Source: an uncultured Clostridium sp.
GTDB lineage: Bacteria > Bacillota > Clostridia > Lachnospirales > Lachnospiraceae
Assembly (NCBI GenBank): GCA_946553025.1
Contig: CAMNRM010000011.1
Span: 25,884-89,883, forward strand
DNA length: 64,000 bases
Direction: 5' to 3'
A program made the position numbers and the translations under genes. The notes beneath the pieces are model-generated. The model had not been told where the DNA came from. It made no database searches and worked only from the letters and a program-made list of their open reading frames with translations. Positions 49,159 through 58,134 of this stretch are shown piece by piece; within the stretch, counting starts at the first letter, position 1, and each line of letters begins with the position of its first letter.

Positions 49159-49522
49159 CGTGCACTTACAGAGAGCCTGTCATGCTGAGAGCAGGCAGAA
49201 CGCAGTCTGTTAAATGGACCACGGAGGGCGCTGTCAAAGGCTTGAAGGTGCAGGAAGGCAATACTGCTGTTCTAAGCATTTTCAGGAAAAAGGCCGAGTA
49301 TTCAGCGACGTCAGCCACACGTCAGATGGCAGGAATATGTTAGTATTCTGTAAAGTGCACGATTTTTCGTGAATCAAGGTGGCACCGCGGGCCGAAGTGT
49401 TTTTTGTGAATGAGTATGTGTAAGCGCAAAAAGGCATACACAAAAGGATAAACACAAAGATACAACCCGTCCTTGACTGGATAATGAATCATTACGTTAT
49501 CCATGTCAGGGGCGGGTTTTTT
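49159..49522 (+). promoter_or_regulatory. Tryptophan T-box leader with terminator
   Basis: Features of a T-box riboswitch are clear. Stem-I side strands include AGAGAGCC, and the closing CGTGCACTT pairs with AAGTGCACG (49353-49361). The specifier is read as TGG (49215-49217), in the context AAATGGACC, matching tRNA-Trp. The T-box AAGGTGGCACCGCGGG at 49376-49391 binds the tRNA acceptor end. The terminator is AACCCGTCCTTGACTGG (from 49464) pairing with CC-TGTCAGGGGCGGGTT to 49518, followed by T6. Uncharged tRNA-Trp would stabilise the antiterminator and allow trpEGDCFBA expression. The region also contains a 26-bp palindrome (49544) further on. No leader peptide is evident. Confidence 0.92.
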
Positions 49523-49543
49523 GTTTTGCCGGGATGGTTGCCC

Positions 49544-49569
49544 GTTGCTGTGAGCATACGAACAGTAAC
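49544..49569. repeat. Dispersed 26-bp palindromic repeat
   Basis: Arms GTTGCTGT and ACAGTAAC around GAGCATACGA. It lies between the T-box terminator and trpE. Confidence 0.72.
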
Positions 49570-49641
49570 GAATTTTCTGCTTTGTATGCCCGGTAAGCTT
49601 CGCCCATGTTTACAGAGAAAAAGGACAGGAGGAAAAAGACG

Positions 49642-51114
49642 ATGATGAGTGTAAATGAGGTAAGAGAATTAGCACTTTCCGGGAATTTCCGGCGGATTCC
49701 GGTGAGCAGGGAACTGTATGCCGACCGGATAACAGCGATTGAAGTGCTGCGGATTCTGCGCGGGGTGAGTAAGCATTGCTATTTGTTAGAGAGCGTGGAG
49801 GATGCCAAGCGATGGGGACGTTACACTTTTCTCGGCTATGATCCTGTACTGGAGCTGACCTGTAAGAACGGAAATCTTGTTATCCGAAGCAGAGAAGGAA
49901 AACAGGAAGCAAAGGTTCCACACCCGGGCGAGGAAATACGAAAAATTCTTAAGGAATATCAAAGTCCCCGGATTGCCGGAATGCCGACCTTTACCGGAGG
50001 GCTTGTCGGCTACTTTTCCTACGATTATATTATGTACGCAGAGCCGTCGATTAAGCTGGACGGAAGGGATGAGGAGGGATTTCAGGATGTGGATCTGATG
50101 CTTTTTGATAAAGTAATTGCATTTGATCATTTCCGGCAGAAGCTGATTTTGATTGCCAATGTTGATGTTAAAAATCTTGCCGAAAGTTATCCGCAGGCGG
50201 TTTCTCAACTGGAAGAGATGGAGAGATTAATCCGCCATGGAGAGCGGATGCCGGAAAAAGGGCTTCGGCTGACCAGCCCGCTTCGGCCGCTGTTTACCAG
50301 GGAAGAGTACTGCCGCATGGTAGAGCGGGGGAAAGACTATATCCGGGAGGGCGATATCTTTCAGGTCGTTCTTTCCAATCGGTTTGACGCGGATATGGAA
50401 GGAAGCCTGCTCGATGCCTACCGGGTGCTCAGGACGACGAATCCCTCTCCCTATATGTTTTATTTTACCAGCGATGCGATAGAGATTGCGGGGGCTTCCC
50501 CGGAAACCTTGGTGAAGCTGACGGAGGGGAAGCTTTCCACCTTTCCTTTAGCGGGAACAAGGCCGCGGGGGAAAACCGGGGAAGAGGATGCGCAGATGGA
50601 AAAGGAACTTCTGGCGGATGAAAAGGAAAGGGCAGAGCACAATATGCTGGTGGATTTGGGCCGGAATGATATCGGGAAGATCAGCGCCATCGGTTCAGTG
50701 AAGGTAGAACGCTATATGGAAATCGAAAAATATTCCCATGTGATGCACATTGGTTCTATGGTGACCGGACAGATCAAAGACGGATTGGACGGACTCGACG
50801 CCGTGGACGCTGTTCTTCCGGCAGGAACGCTTTCCGGGGCACCCAAGATCCGGGCATGTGAAATTATCCATGAACTCGAGAAGAATAAGCGGGGAATTTA
50901 CGGCGGTGCCATCGGGTATCTGGACTTTTCGGGAAACCTCGATGTCTGCATCGCAATAAGGCTTGCTTTTGCAAAAAACGGAAAGGTTTTTGTGCGCAGC
51001 GGAGCCGGAATCGTTGCGGACAGTGTGCCGGAGAAGGAATACGAGGAATGCTTAAATAAGGCAAAGGCCGTATTTGATGCGCTGGAAACGGCACAGAAGG
51101 GAGATGAATTGTAG
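49642..51114 (+). CDS. trpE: Anthranilate synthase component I
   Basis: 490 residues. The N-terminal feedback site is recognisable (CYLLESVEDAKRWGRYTFLG, the LLES/S tryptophan-binding motif). The chorismate-binding domain has FQVVLSNRFDADM, GASPETLVKL, LAGTRPRGKT, AEHNMLVDLGRNDIGK and VLPAGTLSGAPKIRA. It makes anthranilate from chorismate using ammonia from TrpG. AGGAGG at about 49628-49633 sits 8-9 bases before ATG 49642; the ATG-like start at 49606 is ahead of it. The gene is the first of the trp operon behind the T-box and overlaps nothing; trpG begins one base after its stop. Confidence 0.95.
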   Translation: MMSVNEVRELALSGNFRRIPVSRELYADRITAIEVLRILRGVSKHCYLLESVEDAKRWGRYTFLGYDPVLELTCKNGNLVIRSREGKQEAKVPHPGEEIRKILKEYQSPRIAGMPTFTGGLVGYFSYDYIMYAEPSIKLDGRDEEGFQDVDLMLFDKVIAFDHFRQKLILIANVDVKNLAESYPQAVSQLEEMERLIRHGERMPEKGLRLTSPLRPLFTREEYCRMVERGKDYIREGDIFQVVLSNRFDADMEGSLLDAYRVLRTTNPSPYMFYFTSDAIEIAGASPETLVKLTEGKLSTFPLAGTRPRGKTGEEDAQMEKELLADEKERAEHNMLVDLGRNDIGKISAIGSVKVERYMEIEKYSHVMHIGSMVTGQIKDGLDGLDAVDAVLPAGTLSGAPKIRACEIIHELEKNKRGIYGGAIGYLDFSGNLDVCIAIRLAFAKNGKVFVRSGAGIVADSVPEKEYEECLNKAKAVFDALETAQKGDEL

Positions 51115-51115
51115 A

Positions 51116-51685
51116 ATGATTCTTTTAATTGATAACTATGACAGCTTTTCCTATAACCTGTATCAGATGGCGGGGGAAATCCGGTCGGATATTTTGGTGG
51201 TTCGCAATGACGGCATTGGCATTGAGGAAATCCGGCGATTACAACCGGAACTGATGATTCTTTCCCCTGGCCCGGGAAGGCCGGAGGATGCCGGAATCTG
51301 TGTTTCGGCAGTCAGGGAATTTGCCGGAGAAATCCCGATTTTCGGTGTCTGCCTGGGGCATCAGGCGATTTGCCAGGCATTTGGTGCCGCCATAACCTAT
51401 GCCCGCCGGTTGATGCACGGCAAGGCTTGTGCCGTCCGGGTCAATACGGATTCGCGGCTATTTCGGGGGATGAAGGAGGAAATCATCGTGGGAAGGTATC
51501 ATTCCCTGGCTGCCGATCCCGAAACCATGCCGGATTGTCTGTCTGTAACTGCATGGACAGGGGAAGGGGAAATTATGGCTGTGGAACATAAGCAGTATCC
51601 TATTTACGGTGTACAGTTCCATCCTGAATCCATCCTCACCCCCGACGGGAAACAGATGCTGGAAAATATGATGATACAGGGTTAA
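51116..51685 (+). CDS. trpG: Anthranilate synthase component II (glutamine amidotransferase)
   Basis: 189 residues, class I amidotransferase. ILLIDNYDSFSYNLYQ opens the protein; the nucleophile is in FGVCLGHQAICQAFG; the His-Glu pair is in VQFHPESI. It supplies ammonia to TrpE. The start ATG 51116 is one base after the trpE stop. The last five codons and the stop (ATG ATA CAG GGT TAA) fall inside a MITE-like fragment that begins at 51671, so the C-terminal residues MIQG come from the element. Confidence 0.95.
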   Translation: MILLIDNYDSFSYNLYQMAGEIRSDILVVRNDGIGIEEIRRLQPELMILSPGPGRPEDAGICVSAVREFAGEIPIFGVCLGHQAICQAFGAAITYARRLMHGKACAVRVNTDSRLFRGMKEEIIVGRYHSLAADPETMPDCLSVTAWTGEGEIMAVEHKQYPIYGVQFHPESILTPDGKQMLENMMIQG

Positions 51686-51748
51686 AAGGTCGAAAATTTG
51701 ACGAAAGCTTGCTTTCAGGAGAATTTTTGAACTTGGAATCCGCCAATA
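51671..51748 (+). mobile_element. MITE-like element fragment, copy D, over the trpG stop
   Basis: 78 bases matching the first part of copies B and C in their gene-sense orientation: ATGATACAGGGTTAAAAGG, ACGAAAGCTTGCTTTCAGG and GAATTTTTGAACTTGG. Compared with the others GGGTCAAAAGG is GGGTTAAAAGG, and this change creates the TAA that stops trpG. The rest of the element is missing. It fills the gap before trpD. Confidence 0.82.
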
Positions 51749-51769
51749 GGTAAACGAGAGGAGAACACG

Positions 51770-52777
51770 ATGATTAAAGAAGCGATTACAAAACTGGCAG
51801 CAAGAGAAAGTTTATCTTATACGGAAGCCGAGCAGGTGATGCATGAGATTATGAGCGGCGAGGCAAGTCCGGTGCAGATGAGTGCTTACCTGACCGCATT
51901 AAGCTTAAAGGGGGAAACGATTGACGAGGTGACCGGGTCGGCTTCGGGGATGAGAAAGCATTGCATCAGGCTCCTCCACGATATGGATGTGCTGGAAATT
52001 GTGGGAACCGGAGGGGACGGGGCTAATTCCTTTAATATCTCCACAACCTCGGCTCTTGTGGTTTCCGCGGCAGGCGTTCCCGTGGCAAAGCATGGAAACC
52101 GGGCGGCGTCAAGCCGGTGCGGTGCGGCGGATGTTTTAGAGGCTTTAGGGGTAAATATCAGCGTATCTCCCGAGCGCAGCACAGAACTGTTAAATGAAAT
52201 CGGAATCTGTTTCCTTTTTGCGCAGAACTATCATATTGCCATGAAATATGTAGCGCCTGTGCGCAGGGAACTGGGCATCCGCACTGTCTTTAACATCCTT
52301 GGTCCCCTGTCCAATCCGGCGGGTGCCAATATGCAGGTGATGGGCGTCTACGATGAATCTTTAGTCGAGCCGCTCGCTAAGGTGTTAAATAATCTGGGCG
52401 TAAAGCGTGCGCTGGTGGTTTACGGCGAGGACTGCCTGGATGAAATTTCCATCAGCGCGGCGACAAAGGTATGTGAGGTAAGGGATAAGAGCTTTACTTC
52501 TTACACGATAACCCCGGAACAGTTTGGCTTTTACCGGTGTCAAAAAGAAGATTTGGTTGGGGGAACGCCGCAGGAGAATGCAGAGATTACCAGGGCAATA
52601 TTAGGCGGCAAAAAGGGTCCGAAAACCGACGCCGTGCTTTTTAATTCTGCCGCTGCCCTGTATGTGGCGGGAAAGGCAGAAAGTATAGAAAACGGTATTG
52701 CCATGGCCCGGGAGGTTATCGAAAGCGGGAAAGCCTTAAAGCAGCTGGAGAGATTTATTGAACTGAGCAATGCGTAG
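51770..52777 (+). CDS. trpD: Anthranilate phosphoribosyltransferase
   Basis: 335 residues. [20 protein letters not shown] is the PRPP-binding glycine motif, [22 protein letters not shown] the anthranilate-side motif, and [16 protein letters not shown] the conserved central strand. It joins anthranilate to PRPP. GAGGAG about 7 bases before ATG 51770. It is separate from TrpG, unlike the fused TrpGD of enterobacteria. Confidence 0.95.
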   Translation: MIKEAITKLAARESLSYTEAEQVMHEIMSGEASPVQMSAYLTALSLKGETIDEVTGSASGMRKHCIRLLHDMDVLEIVGTGGDGANSFNISTTSALVVSAAGVPVAKHGNRAASSRCGAADVLEALGVNISVSPERSTELLNEIGICFLFAQNYHIAMKYVAPVRRELGIRTVFNILGPLSNPAGANMQVMGVYDESLVEPLAKVLNNLGVKRALVVYGEDCLDEISISAATKVCEVRDKSFTSYTITPEQFGFYRCQKEDLVGGTPQENAEITRAILGGKKGPKTDAVLFNSAAALYVAGKAESIENGIAMAREVIESGKALKQLERFIELSNA

Positions 52778-52876
52778 AAAAATGGGTTATCCTTTGTTCC
52801 CGGTATTACAGAATAAAATGATTCGGGAAACGGCATGGAACATGGAACAAAATTGGAAATAAATGAGGAAGAGAAG

Positions 52877-53665
52877 ATGATTTTAGATGATTTAGCAGCA
52901 GGTACAAAGGCCCGCATTGAACGACAAAAGGAAAAAATCCCTTTAAAACAGCTGCAAAAACAGGCCGAGGCGATGGGAGGGGAATCCGGGTTTTCCTTTT
53001 ATAAGGCATTAAAGGATGAGGGAATGTCCTTTATCTGTGAGGTAAAAAAAGCCTCGCCCTCAAAAGGGGTGATTGTCGAAAGCTTTCCTTATCTGGAGAT
53101 TGCCCGGGAATATGAGGCGGCCGGGGCATCCGCTATCTCTGTGCTGACCGAACCGGAACGGTTTCTGGGGCGAGATGAATATTTAACAGAAATCGCAAAA
53201 GAGGTGAAGGTTCCGGTTTTGCGGAAGGACTTTACCATTGACCCCTATATGATTTATCAGGCAAAAGTCCTTGGCGCATCGGCGGTTCTTTTGATTTGCA
53301 GGATATTGAGCAGGGAACAGACGAAGGAATATCTGAAGCTGACCCATGAACTGGGAATGTCCGCGCTGGTCGAAGTCCATTCGGAAAAGGAAGTTGACCA
53401 GGCTTTAGAAGCCGGTGCAGAGATTATCGGGGTAAATAACCGAAACCTGCAGGATTTTAGCGTGGACGTGTCTAATTCCCTCCGCCTGCGTCCGCTTGTG
53501 CCGCCGTCCGTTGTCTTTGTCGCTGAAAGCGGCATAAAAACCCGGGAGGATATCCGTATCCTTGACGAAAATGGGGTGGACGCGGTTTTAATCGGAGAAA
53601 CCCTGATGCGCAGCCGGGATAAAAAGGAAAGTCTTGACCGGCTGAAAGGAAAAGGGACAAGGTGA
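52877..53665 (+). CDS. trpC: Indole-3-glycerol phosphate synthase
   Basis: 262 residues of the TIM-barrel IGPS. Catalytic residues are in place: CEVKKASPSKG (Lys), VPVLRKDFTIDPY (Lys), SALVEVHSEKE (Glu), GVNNRNL (Asn) and VFVAESGI (Glu/Ser). It converts CdRP to indole-3-glycerol phosphate. An upstream ATG at 52835 exists, but GAGGAAGAG before ATG 52877 and the conserved MILDDL start favour 52877. It is a stand-alone TrpC, not fused to TrpF. Confidence 0.95.
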   Translation: MILDDLAAGTKARIERQKEKIPLKQLQKQAEAMGGESGFSFYKALKDEGMSFICEVKKASPSKGVIVESFPYLEIAREYEAAGASAISVLTEPERFLGRDEYLTEIAKEVKVPVLRKDFTIDPYMIYQAKVLGASAVLLICRILSREQTKEYLKLTHELGMSALVEVHSEKEVDQALEAGAEIIGVNNRNLQDFSVDVSNSLRLRPLVPPSVVFVAESGIKTREDIRILDENGVDAVLIGETLMRSRDKKESLDRLKGKGTR

Positions 53666-53760
53666 AAGGAATTGCCGGGCTGAAAGGATAAAAGGAATTG
53701 TCCGGCTGAAAGGAGCAGGAACAGGATGAAAGGAATTAGCCGGCTGAAAGGAGCAGGAAG
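53641..53760 (+). repeat. Degenerate repeat of Shine-Dalgarno-like units between trpC and trpF
   Basis: Four units of 27-40 bases each contain GGCTGAAAGGA and usually AAAGGAATT-CCGG, covering the last trpC codons and the 95-base gap. Each unit carries an AAAGGA or AGGAG purine run; the final GGAGCAGGAAG serves trpF. Probably produced by local duplication. Confidence 0.7.
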
Positions 53761-54399
53761 ATGACAAAAATAAAAATCTGCGGTCTGACCCGGATAGAAG
53801 ATATTCTTGCAGTAAATCTCCTGCGCCCGGATTATATCGGTTTTGTGTTTGCCAAAAGCCGAAGGCAGATCGACGGCGAAGGGGCAAAGCGATTAAAGGA
53901 AGGTCTGCATCCGTCAATTCAGGCAGTCGGTGTCTTTGTCAACGGAGATTTGGACTGGGAGGCAGAGTTGTTTCGGCAGGGGATTATTGACGGGATTCAG
54001 CTTCACGGACAGGAGGATGAGGAAACGGTGCGCAGGCTGAAAAGGCTGACAAAAAAGGTTGCAGGAAGGGAAGCCTGCATTATTAAAGCTGTTTCGATGG
54101 ATCATGTGCAGGAACTGGAAGCCTGGCAGGAGAGCATGGCGGATTATCTTCTTTTGGACAATGGAGCCGGGGGAAGCGGCAGGGCTTTTGATCACCGCAT
54201 ACTGCATACAAAAGAAATAAAAAAGCCTTTTTTCTTAGCTGGAGGAGTTACTCCCCAAAATGCCGCCAAACTGGCAGGGACGTATCACCCCTTTGCTTTA
54301 GACAGCAGCAGCGGCGTGGAAACGGATGGGGTTAAAGATAAAGATAAAATCAGGCAGATAATTGAAGCGGTCAGGGAAAGGGAAACCGCCTGCAAATAA
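53761..54399 (+). CDS. trpF: Phosphoribosylanthranilate isomerase
   Basis: 212 residues. [15 protein letters not shown] carries the catalytic Cys, [10 protein letters not shown] the phosphate region, and [17 protein letters not shown] the catalytic Asp with the phosphate-binding Gly loop; [10 protein letters not shown] is the last beta strand. It isomerises PRA to CdRP. The repeat-derived GGAGCAGG precedes ATG 53761. The C-terminal tail [19 protein letters not shown] is normal. Confidence 0.95.
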   Translation: MTKIKICGLTRIEDILAVNLLRPDYIGFVFAKSRRQIDGEGAKRLKEGLHPSIQAVGVFVNGDLDWEAELFRQGIIDGIQLHGQEDEETVRRLKRLTKKVAGREACIIKAVSMDHVQELEAWQESMADYLLLDNGAGGSGRAFDHRILHTKEIKKPFFLAGGVTPQNAAKLAGTYHPFALDSSSGVETDGVKDKDKIRQIIEAVRERETACK

Positions 54400-54424
54400 A
54401 AAGTCAATAGGAATGGAGAAAAAA

Positions 54425-55609
54425 ATGAGCAGAGGACGTTTTGGAATTTACGGCGGACAGTATATCTCAGAAACATTGATGAATGAACTGATCCGTTTGG
54501 AGGAAGCTTATACCTACTATCAAAAAGATGAGGAATTTAACCGGGAACTGGAAGGGTTATTTCATGAATATGCTAACCGCCCCTCGCTTCTGTATTATGC
54601 AGAGAATGTGACAAAAGATCTGGGGGGAGCGAAGGTGTATTTAAAGCGTGAGGATTTAAACCACACCGGGGCGCATAAAATCAACAATGTTCTCGGGCAG
54701 GTGCTTCTGGCAAAAAAGATGGGAAAAACCAGGGTGATTGCGGAAACCGGGGCCGGACAGCATGGAGTGGCGACGGCAACGGCAGCGGCACTGATGGGCA
54801 TGGAATGTGAAGTATTCATGGGAAGGGAGGATACCGTAAGGCAGGCGTTAAATGTTTACCGCATGGAACTTTTAGGGGCAAAGGTTCACCCGGTAGACAG
54901 CGGAACGCAGACCTTAAAGGATGCCGTGAACGAAACCATGAGGGAATGGAGCTGCAGGGTGGCAGATACCCACTATGTATTAGGCTCGGTGATGGGACCG
55001 CACCCGTTTCCGATGATTGTCCGCGACTTCCAGAGCGTTATCAGCCGGGAAGCCCGGGCGCAGATTTTAAAAAAGGAGGGGCGGCTTCCGGCAGCCGTGC
55101 TGGCCTGTGTGGGCGGCGGCAGCAATGCTATGGGGATGTTTTACCATTTTATCCCGGATAAGGACGTCCGCCTGATTGGCTGTGAAGCCGCGGGACGCGG
55201 CGTGCATACGTCGGATACGGCAGCAACCATGGCGACCGGAAGGATTGGGATTTTTCATGGAATGAAGTCGTATTTCTGTCAGGATGAACACGGGCAGATT
55301 GCTCCGGTTTACTCGATTTCCGCCGGTCTGGATTACCCCGGAATCGGCCCGGAACATGCCTATCTTCACGATACCGGGCGGGCGGACTATGTTCCGGTGA
55401 CGGACGATGAAGCGGTAGAAGCCTTTGAATATCTTGCCAGGCAGGAGGGAATTATCTGTGCGATTGAAAGCGCCCACGCCCTGGCTTACGGCATGAAGAT
55501 AGCACCTAAAATGGGAAAAGACGAGAGCATAATTATCTGCCTTTCCGGGCGCGGCGATAAGGACGTTGCTGCCATTGCCCGGTATCGTGGGAAAAGGATT
55601 GAGGAGTAA
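54425..55609 (+). CDS. trpB: Tryptophan synthase beta chain
   Basis: 394 residues. [17 protein letters not shown] is the conserved start, [19 protein letters not shown] bears the PLP Lys, [19 protein letters not shown] and [12 protein letters not shown] are the substrate and phosphate loops. It condenses indole and serine. GGAG at 54415-54418, 6 bases before ATG 54425, selects this start; ATG 54413 and 54362 are less likely. It is a TrpB1-type chain expected to complex with the TrpA encoded after the hairpin region. Confidence 0.96.
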   Translation: MSRGRFGIYGGQYISETLMNELIRLEEAYTYYQKDEEFNRELEGLFHEYANRPSLLYYAENVTKDLGGAKVYLKREDLNHTGAHKINNVLGQVLLAKKMGKTRVIAETGAGQHGVATATAAALMGMECEVFMGREDTVRQALNVYRMELLGAKVHPVDSGTQTLKDAVNETMREWSCRVADTHYVLGSVMGPHPFPMIVRDFQSVISREARAQILKKEGRLPAAVLACVGGGSNAMGMFYHFIPDKDVRLIGCEAAGRGVHTSDTAATMATGRIGIFHGMKSYFCQDEHGQIAPVYSISAGLDYPGIGPEHAYLHDTGRADYVPVTDDEAVEAFEYLARQEGIICAIESAHALAYGMKIAPKMGKDESIIICLSGRGDKDVAAIARYRGKRIEE

Positions 55610-55664
55610 ATCGGAATCTAAATCTGCGGCGCAAAAAGGATGAGAAACGTGTACAGAACGGAGG

Positions 55665-55768
55665 AAAGGGTGAAAGAAAAAAAGAAGAAAGGATAAAATG
55701 CAAACACAAATCTTTCACCCTTTGTGTTTGCGCCTCAAATGAAAATGCAAGCATTTTCGCTTGAGGCT
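55665..55768 (+). promoter_or_regulatory. Alternative hairpins between trpB and trpA
   Basis: GCAAACACAAA (55700-55710) pairs with TTTGTGTTTGC (55721-55731), and GCCTCAA plus AAAATGC (55732-55748) pairs with GCATTTT plus TTGAGGC (55751-55767). AAAGGGTGAAAG (55665-55676) is perfectly complementary to CTTTCACCCTTT (55712-55723), a stem that excludes the first one. No T-run follows. The last arm ends near the trpA ribosome binding site, so translation or stability of the trpA message may be tuned here. Confidence 0.55.
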
Positions 55769-55779
55769 TGGTGCAAAAA

Positions 55780-56598
55780 ATGAGTAAAATTAAGCAGGCA
55801 TTTCAGCAAAAAAAGGCATTTATCGCCTTTCTGACTGCCGGAGATCCCGGGGCGGACAGTACGGTAGAATACATCCTGGCGATGGAAGAAGCCGGGGCGG
55901 ATTTAATTGAAATCGGGATTCCCTTTTCTGACCCGACAGCGGAAGGCGCAGTGATTCAGGAGGCCAATATCCGTGCCCTTCGGGGAGGAATGACGGTGGA
56001 GGGCGTATTTTCCATTGTCGAAAGGGTGAGGAAAAAAAGTCAGATTCCCCTGGTGTTTTTAACTTACATTAACCCGGTATTTTTCTATGGATATGAGCGT
56101 TTTTGTGAGAAATGCAGGGCTTTGGGTGTGGATGGGCTGATTATTCCCGACCTGCCTTTTGAGGAAAAGGAAGAACTGGCAGAAACAGCAAAAAACTATG
56201 GCGTGGACTTAATTTCGATGATAGCGCCTACGTCAGAAGAACGGATTTTGCAGATTGCCTCCGACGCGGCAGGGTTTTTGTACATCGTTTCTTCCATGGG
56301 CGTTACCGGCGTGCGCAGGGAAATTACTACGGATGTCAGGGGAATGGTGGATTTGGTAAGAACGGTTTCTTCTGTGCCGACCGCCATAGGATTTGGCATC
56401 AGCACGCCCGAACAGGCAAAAGCGATGGCGAAAGTTTCCGACGGTGCGATTGTGGGAAGCGCTATTGTAAAAATTATTGCAGCTTATGGAACCGAAGCAA
56501 GAAAACCGTTAATGGATTATGTGCGGAAAATGAAGGCGGCGGTTATGGAAGCGGCAGGAGAATACGCAGGGGAAGGTGAAATAATGGTGTGTGAGTAA
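55780..56598 (+). CDS. trpA: Tryptophan synthase alpha chain
   Basis: 272 residues. AFIAFLTAGDPGAD is the typical opening, LIEIGIPFSDPTAEGAVIQ contains catalytic Glu and Asp, and FLYIVSSMGVTGVRREI plus AIGFGISTPEQA form the phosphate site. It releases indole from indole-3-glycerol phosphate for TrpB. Family members usually have SDPxADGPVIQ; the Thr-Ala-Glu-Gly variation here is mild. The start is ATG 55780, with only a weak GAGG-like site located in the upstream hairpin. Last gene of the operon. Confidence 0.94.
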   Translation: MSKIKQAFQQKKAFIAFLTAGDPGADSTVEYILAMEEAGADLIEIGIPFSDPTAEGAVIQEANIRALRGGMTVEGVFSIVERVRKKSQIPLVFLTYINPVFFYGYERFCEKCRALGVDGLIIPDLPFEEKEELAETAKNYGVDLISMIAPTSEERILQIASDAAGFLYIVSSMGVTGVRREITTDVRGMVDLVRTVSSVPTAIGFGISTPEQAKAMAKVSDGAIVGSAIVKIIAAYGTEARKPLMDYVRKMKAAVMEAAGEYAGEGEIMVCE

Positions 56599-56682
56599 TG
56601 GTGTGTAAGTAAGGGAAGGAAGTAAAAAGGATAAAATGATGGTCGGGGTGTCCTCAGGGAGGCTGTCAAAAAGGACGATAAA

Positions 56683-56735
56683 ACAGCCGCGGCAGAAAAT
56701 CCATGTGCAGACATGTTCTGGTGCGGCTGTTTTTG
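56683..56735 (+). terminator. Terminator of the trp operon
   Basis: ACAGCCGC (56683-56690) pairs with GCGGCTGT (56723-56730), with an inner CAGAA/TTCTG stem, then TTTTTG. Alternative pairing with GGCTGT at 56661 is possible. Confidence 0.8.
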
Positions 56736-56740
56736 CCTTT

Positions 56741-56868
56741 GCTTGCTTGTCAGGGTTTATCACTGATTATAAGCTTGCTTGTTAGGGTTTATCACCGATT
56801 ATAAGCTTGCTTGTTAGGGTTTATCACCGATTATAAGCTTGCTTGTCAGGGTTTATCACCGATTATAA
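56741..56868. repeat. 32-bp tandem repeat, four units
   Basis: The unit GCTTGCTTG(T)(C/T)AGGGTTTATCA followed by C(C/T)GATTATAA begins at 56741, 56773, 56805 and 56837. Units differ at only two positions. The last unit overlaps the stop codon of the minus-strand YhcH-family gene. There are no spacers, so this is not a CRISPR array; recent slippage is likely. Confidence 0.9.
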
Positions 56869-57327
56869 TAAAGCTTCCTTAATTTTCACAATAGCTTTCT
56901 TTACCGCTGCCGGTTCGCCTGCGGCAGCTCCCGGGCGGTGAATATCGTTGGTGAAGAAGATACAGAAAGCGCCAGAGGGAACATCGATATAGTTTTCGTT
57001 GCTTAAGTTCTTAAAAAAGCAGATATCCTTGCCTTCCGGGTTTTCTTCAACCTCTTCGGCACCGGTATAGGGCACATAACCCATGCGCTCTGTGCCGGAG
57101 ATAATGCACTGAACATCGACATAGATATCATGTTTTTCTGCACGGCGAACATCAAAGGGCTGTGTGGTTATTTCCTGAACCATGGCATAGATATCCTTGC
57201 CCTCGATTTCATAGGTTCCGGCTTCCAGAGCAGCTAAGTCATTATTCTTTAACCAATGCAGAGCCTTCTGGATAGCTTCGGGATACTGGTAATGGCAGGA
57301 AGCCATGTTTAAAGATCCTAAAATCAT
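56863..57327 (-). CDS. YhcH/YjgK/YiaL-family protein
   Basis: 154 residues from ATG 57327 (MILGSLN). The family (EbgC-like, cupin-type fold) shows YEIEGKDIYAMVQEITTQP, EKHDIYVDVQCIISG with metal-binding His and Asp, and FFTNDIHRPGAAAG with further His. Members are linked to sialic-acid or uncommon-sugar metabolism and the beta-galactosidase small subunit, but no such genes are nearby. GAGAGG 8 bases before ATG 57327 fixes the start; the longer frame to 57471 has no support. The gene is monocistronic and ends inside a tandem repeat. Confidence 0.88.
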   Translation of the reverse strand: MILGSLNMASCHYQYPEAIQKALHWLKNNDLAALEAGTYEIEGKDIYAMVQEITTQPFDVRRAEKHDIYVDVQCIISGTERMGYVPYTGAEEVEENPEGKDICFFKNLSNENYIDVPSGAFCIFFTNDIHRPGAAAGEPAAVKKAIVKIKEALL

Positions 57328-57483
57328 AAGATGAACCTCTCTTTCTTTTGGAAAATTAGTGCCTGGTGCGCTGACCTGATAGCAGTGAAACAGCACACGA
57401 ACTGTATTCTTTATCCATCTTAGCATAAGACGAATAAAATTTCCAGTATTACATATCCTTTTCTTTGACAAGATTTTTGCCCG

Positions 57484-57542
57484 GTTACTGTGAACGTGTA
57501 AACAGTGACTTTGCCCGCTGCTGTGAACATGTGAACAGTAAC
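57484..57542. repeat. Two adjacent copies of the 26-bp palindrome
   Basis: Copies at 57484-57509 (GTTACTGT...ACAGTGAC) and 57517-57542 (GCTGCTGT...ACAGTAAC), separated by seven bases. They precede the membrane protein gene by about 30 bases and lie between divergent genes. Confidence 0.78.
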
Positions 57543-57573
57543 TTTTGAACTGCAGAGAACTGGAGCGTTAGTT

Positions 57574-58134
57574 ATGAACCGTGTAATTTTGAATTTTACC
57601 GCTTATTTTTTAATTCCCCTATCGACTGTTCTTTTTGCCTGGGACAGCAACTGGTTTACCACGAATTTTTCTGTTTTAAGCAATGGCCTGGAACGGAAAA
57701 ATGCCTTTGCCTTCTGGGGGCTTTTGGTTGGTGTGTATTTTTTTAGTATCCTTCACCAGATTGTAAGGAAAATATTTCCGGCACCTAAAGGAATTTCCCT
57801 GATTTCCCTCTCCCTCCTGCTTTTAGTCTGCGGTGTGGTTACTCCATATCTCCCGGAAAATCTTCCCTTTCCCTCGTTTTTGCATGTGGTATTTTCCTTT
57901 TTTGCCGCCGTTAGTCTTTCGGTGTTTCTTCTGCTTTTATTATACCAGCTTTCCCGGCGTTTCCCGGGAGAATACAGGGTTTATTCGTGGATGTTAGCGG
58001 GCATCCTTTTTCTCTCTGCCATCCTTTTGCTTTCGGCAGGGATTGTCAGCAGTGCTCTGGAAATTTTTTTCACCATTTCTGTGGCAGTGTTCTGCCGAAA
58101 ACTTTTAGAAAAGGTTTCGATAAAAAATCCTTAG
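57574..58134 (+). CDS. Hypothetical multi-spanning membrane protein
   Basis: 186 residues with five hydrophobic segments: about 5-22, 45-62, 74-90, 100-125 and 138-175. It has no recognisable family motif; the spacing and small size resemble Firmicutes DUF998/YfhO-unlike small integral membrane proteins, but I do not assign it. Interesting points are its isolated position behind two palindromic repeats and the four-base convergent overlap with the zinc-ribbon gene. Function unknown. Confidence 0.7.
   Translation: MNRVILNFTAYFLIPLSTVLFAWDSNWFTTNFSVLSNGLERKNAFAFWGLLVGVYFFSILHQIVRKIFPAPKGISLISLSLLLLVCGVVTPYLPENLPFPSFLHVVFSFFAAVSLSVFLLLLLYQLSRRFPGEYRVYSWMLAGILFLSAILLLSAGIVSSALEIFFTISVAVFCRKLLEKVSIKNP

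Noticed and set aside
56741..56868. CRISPR array
   Set aside because: Units are directly adjacent with no spacers and there are no cas genes.
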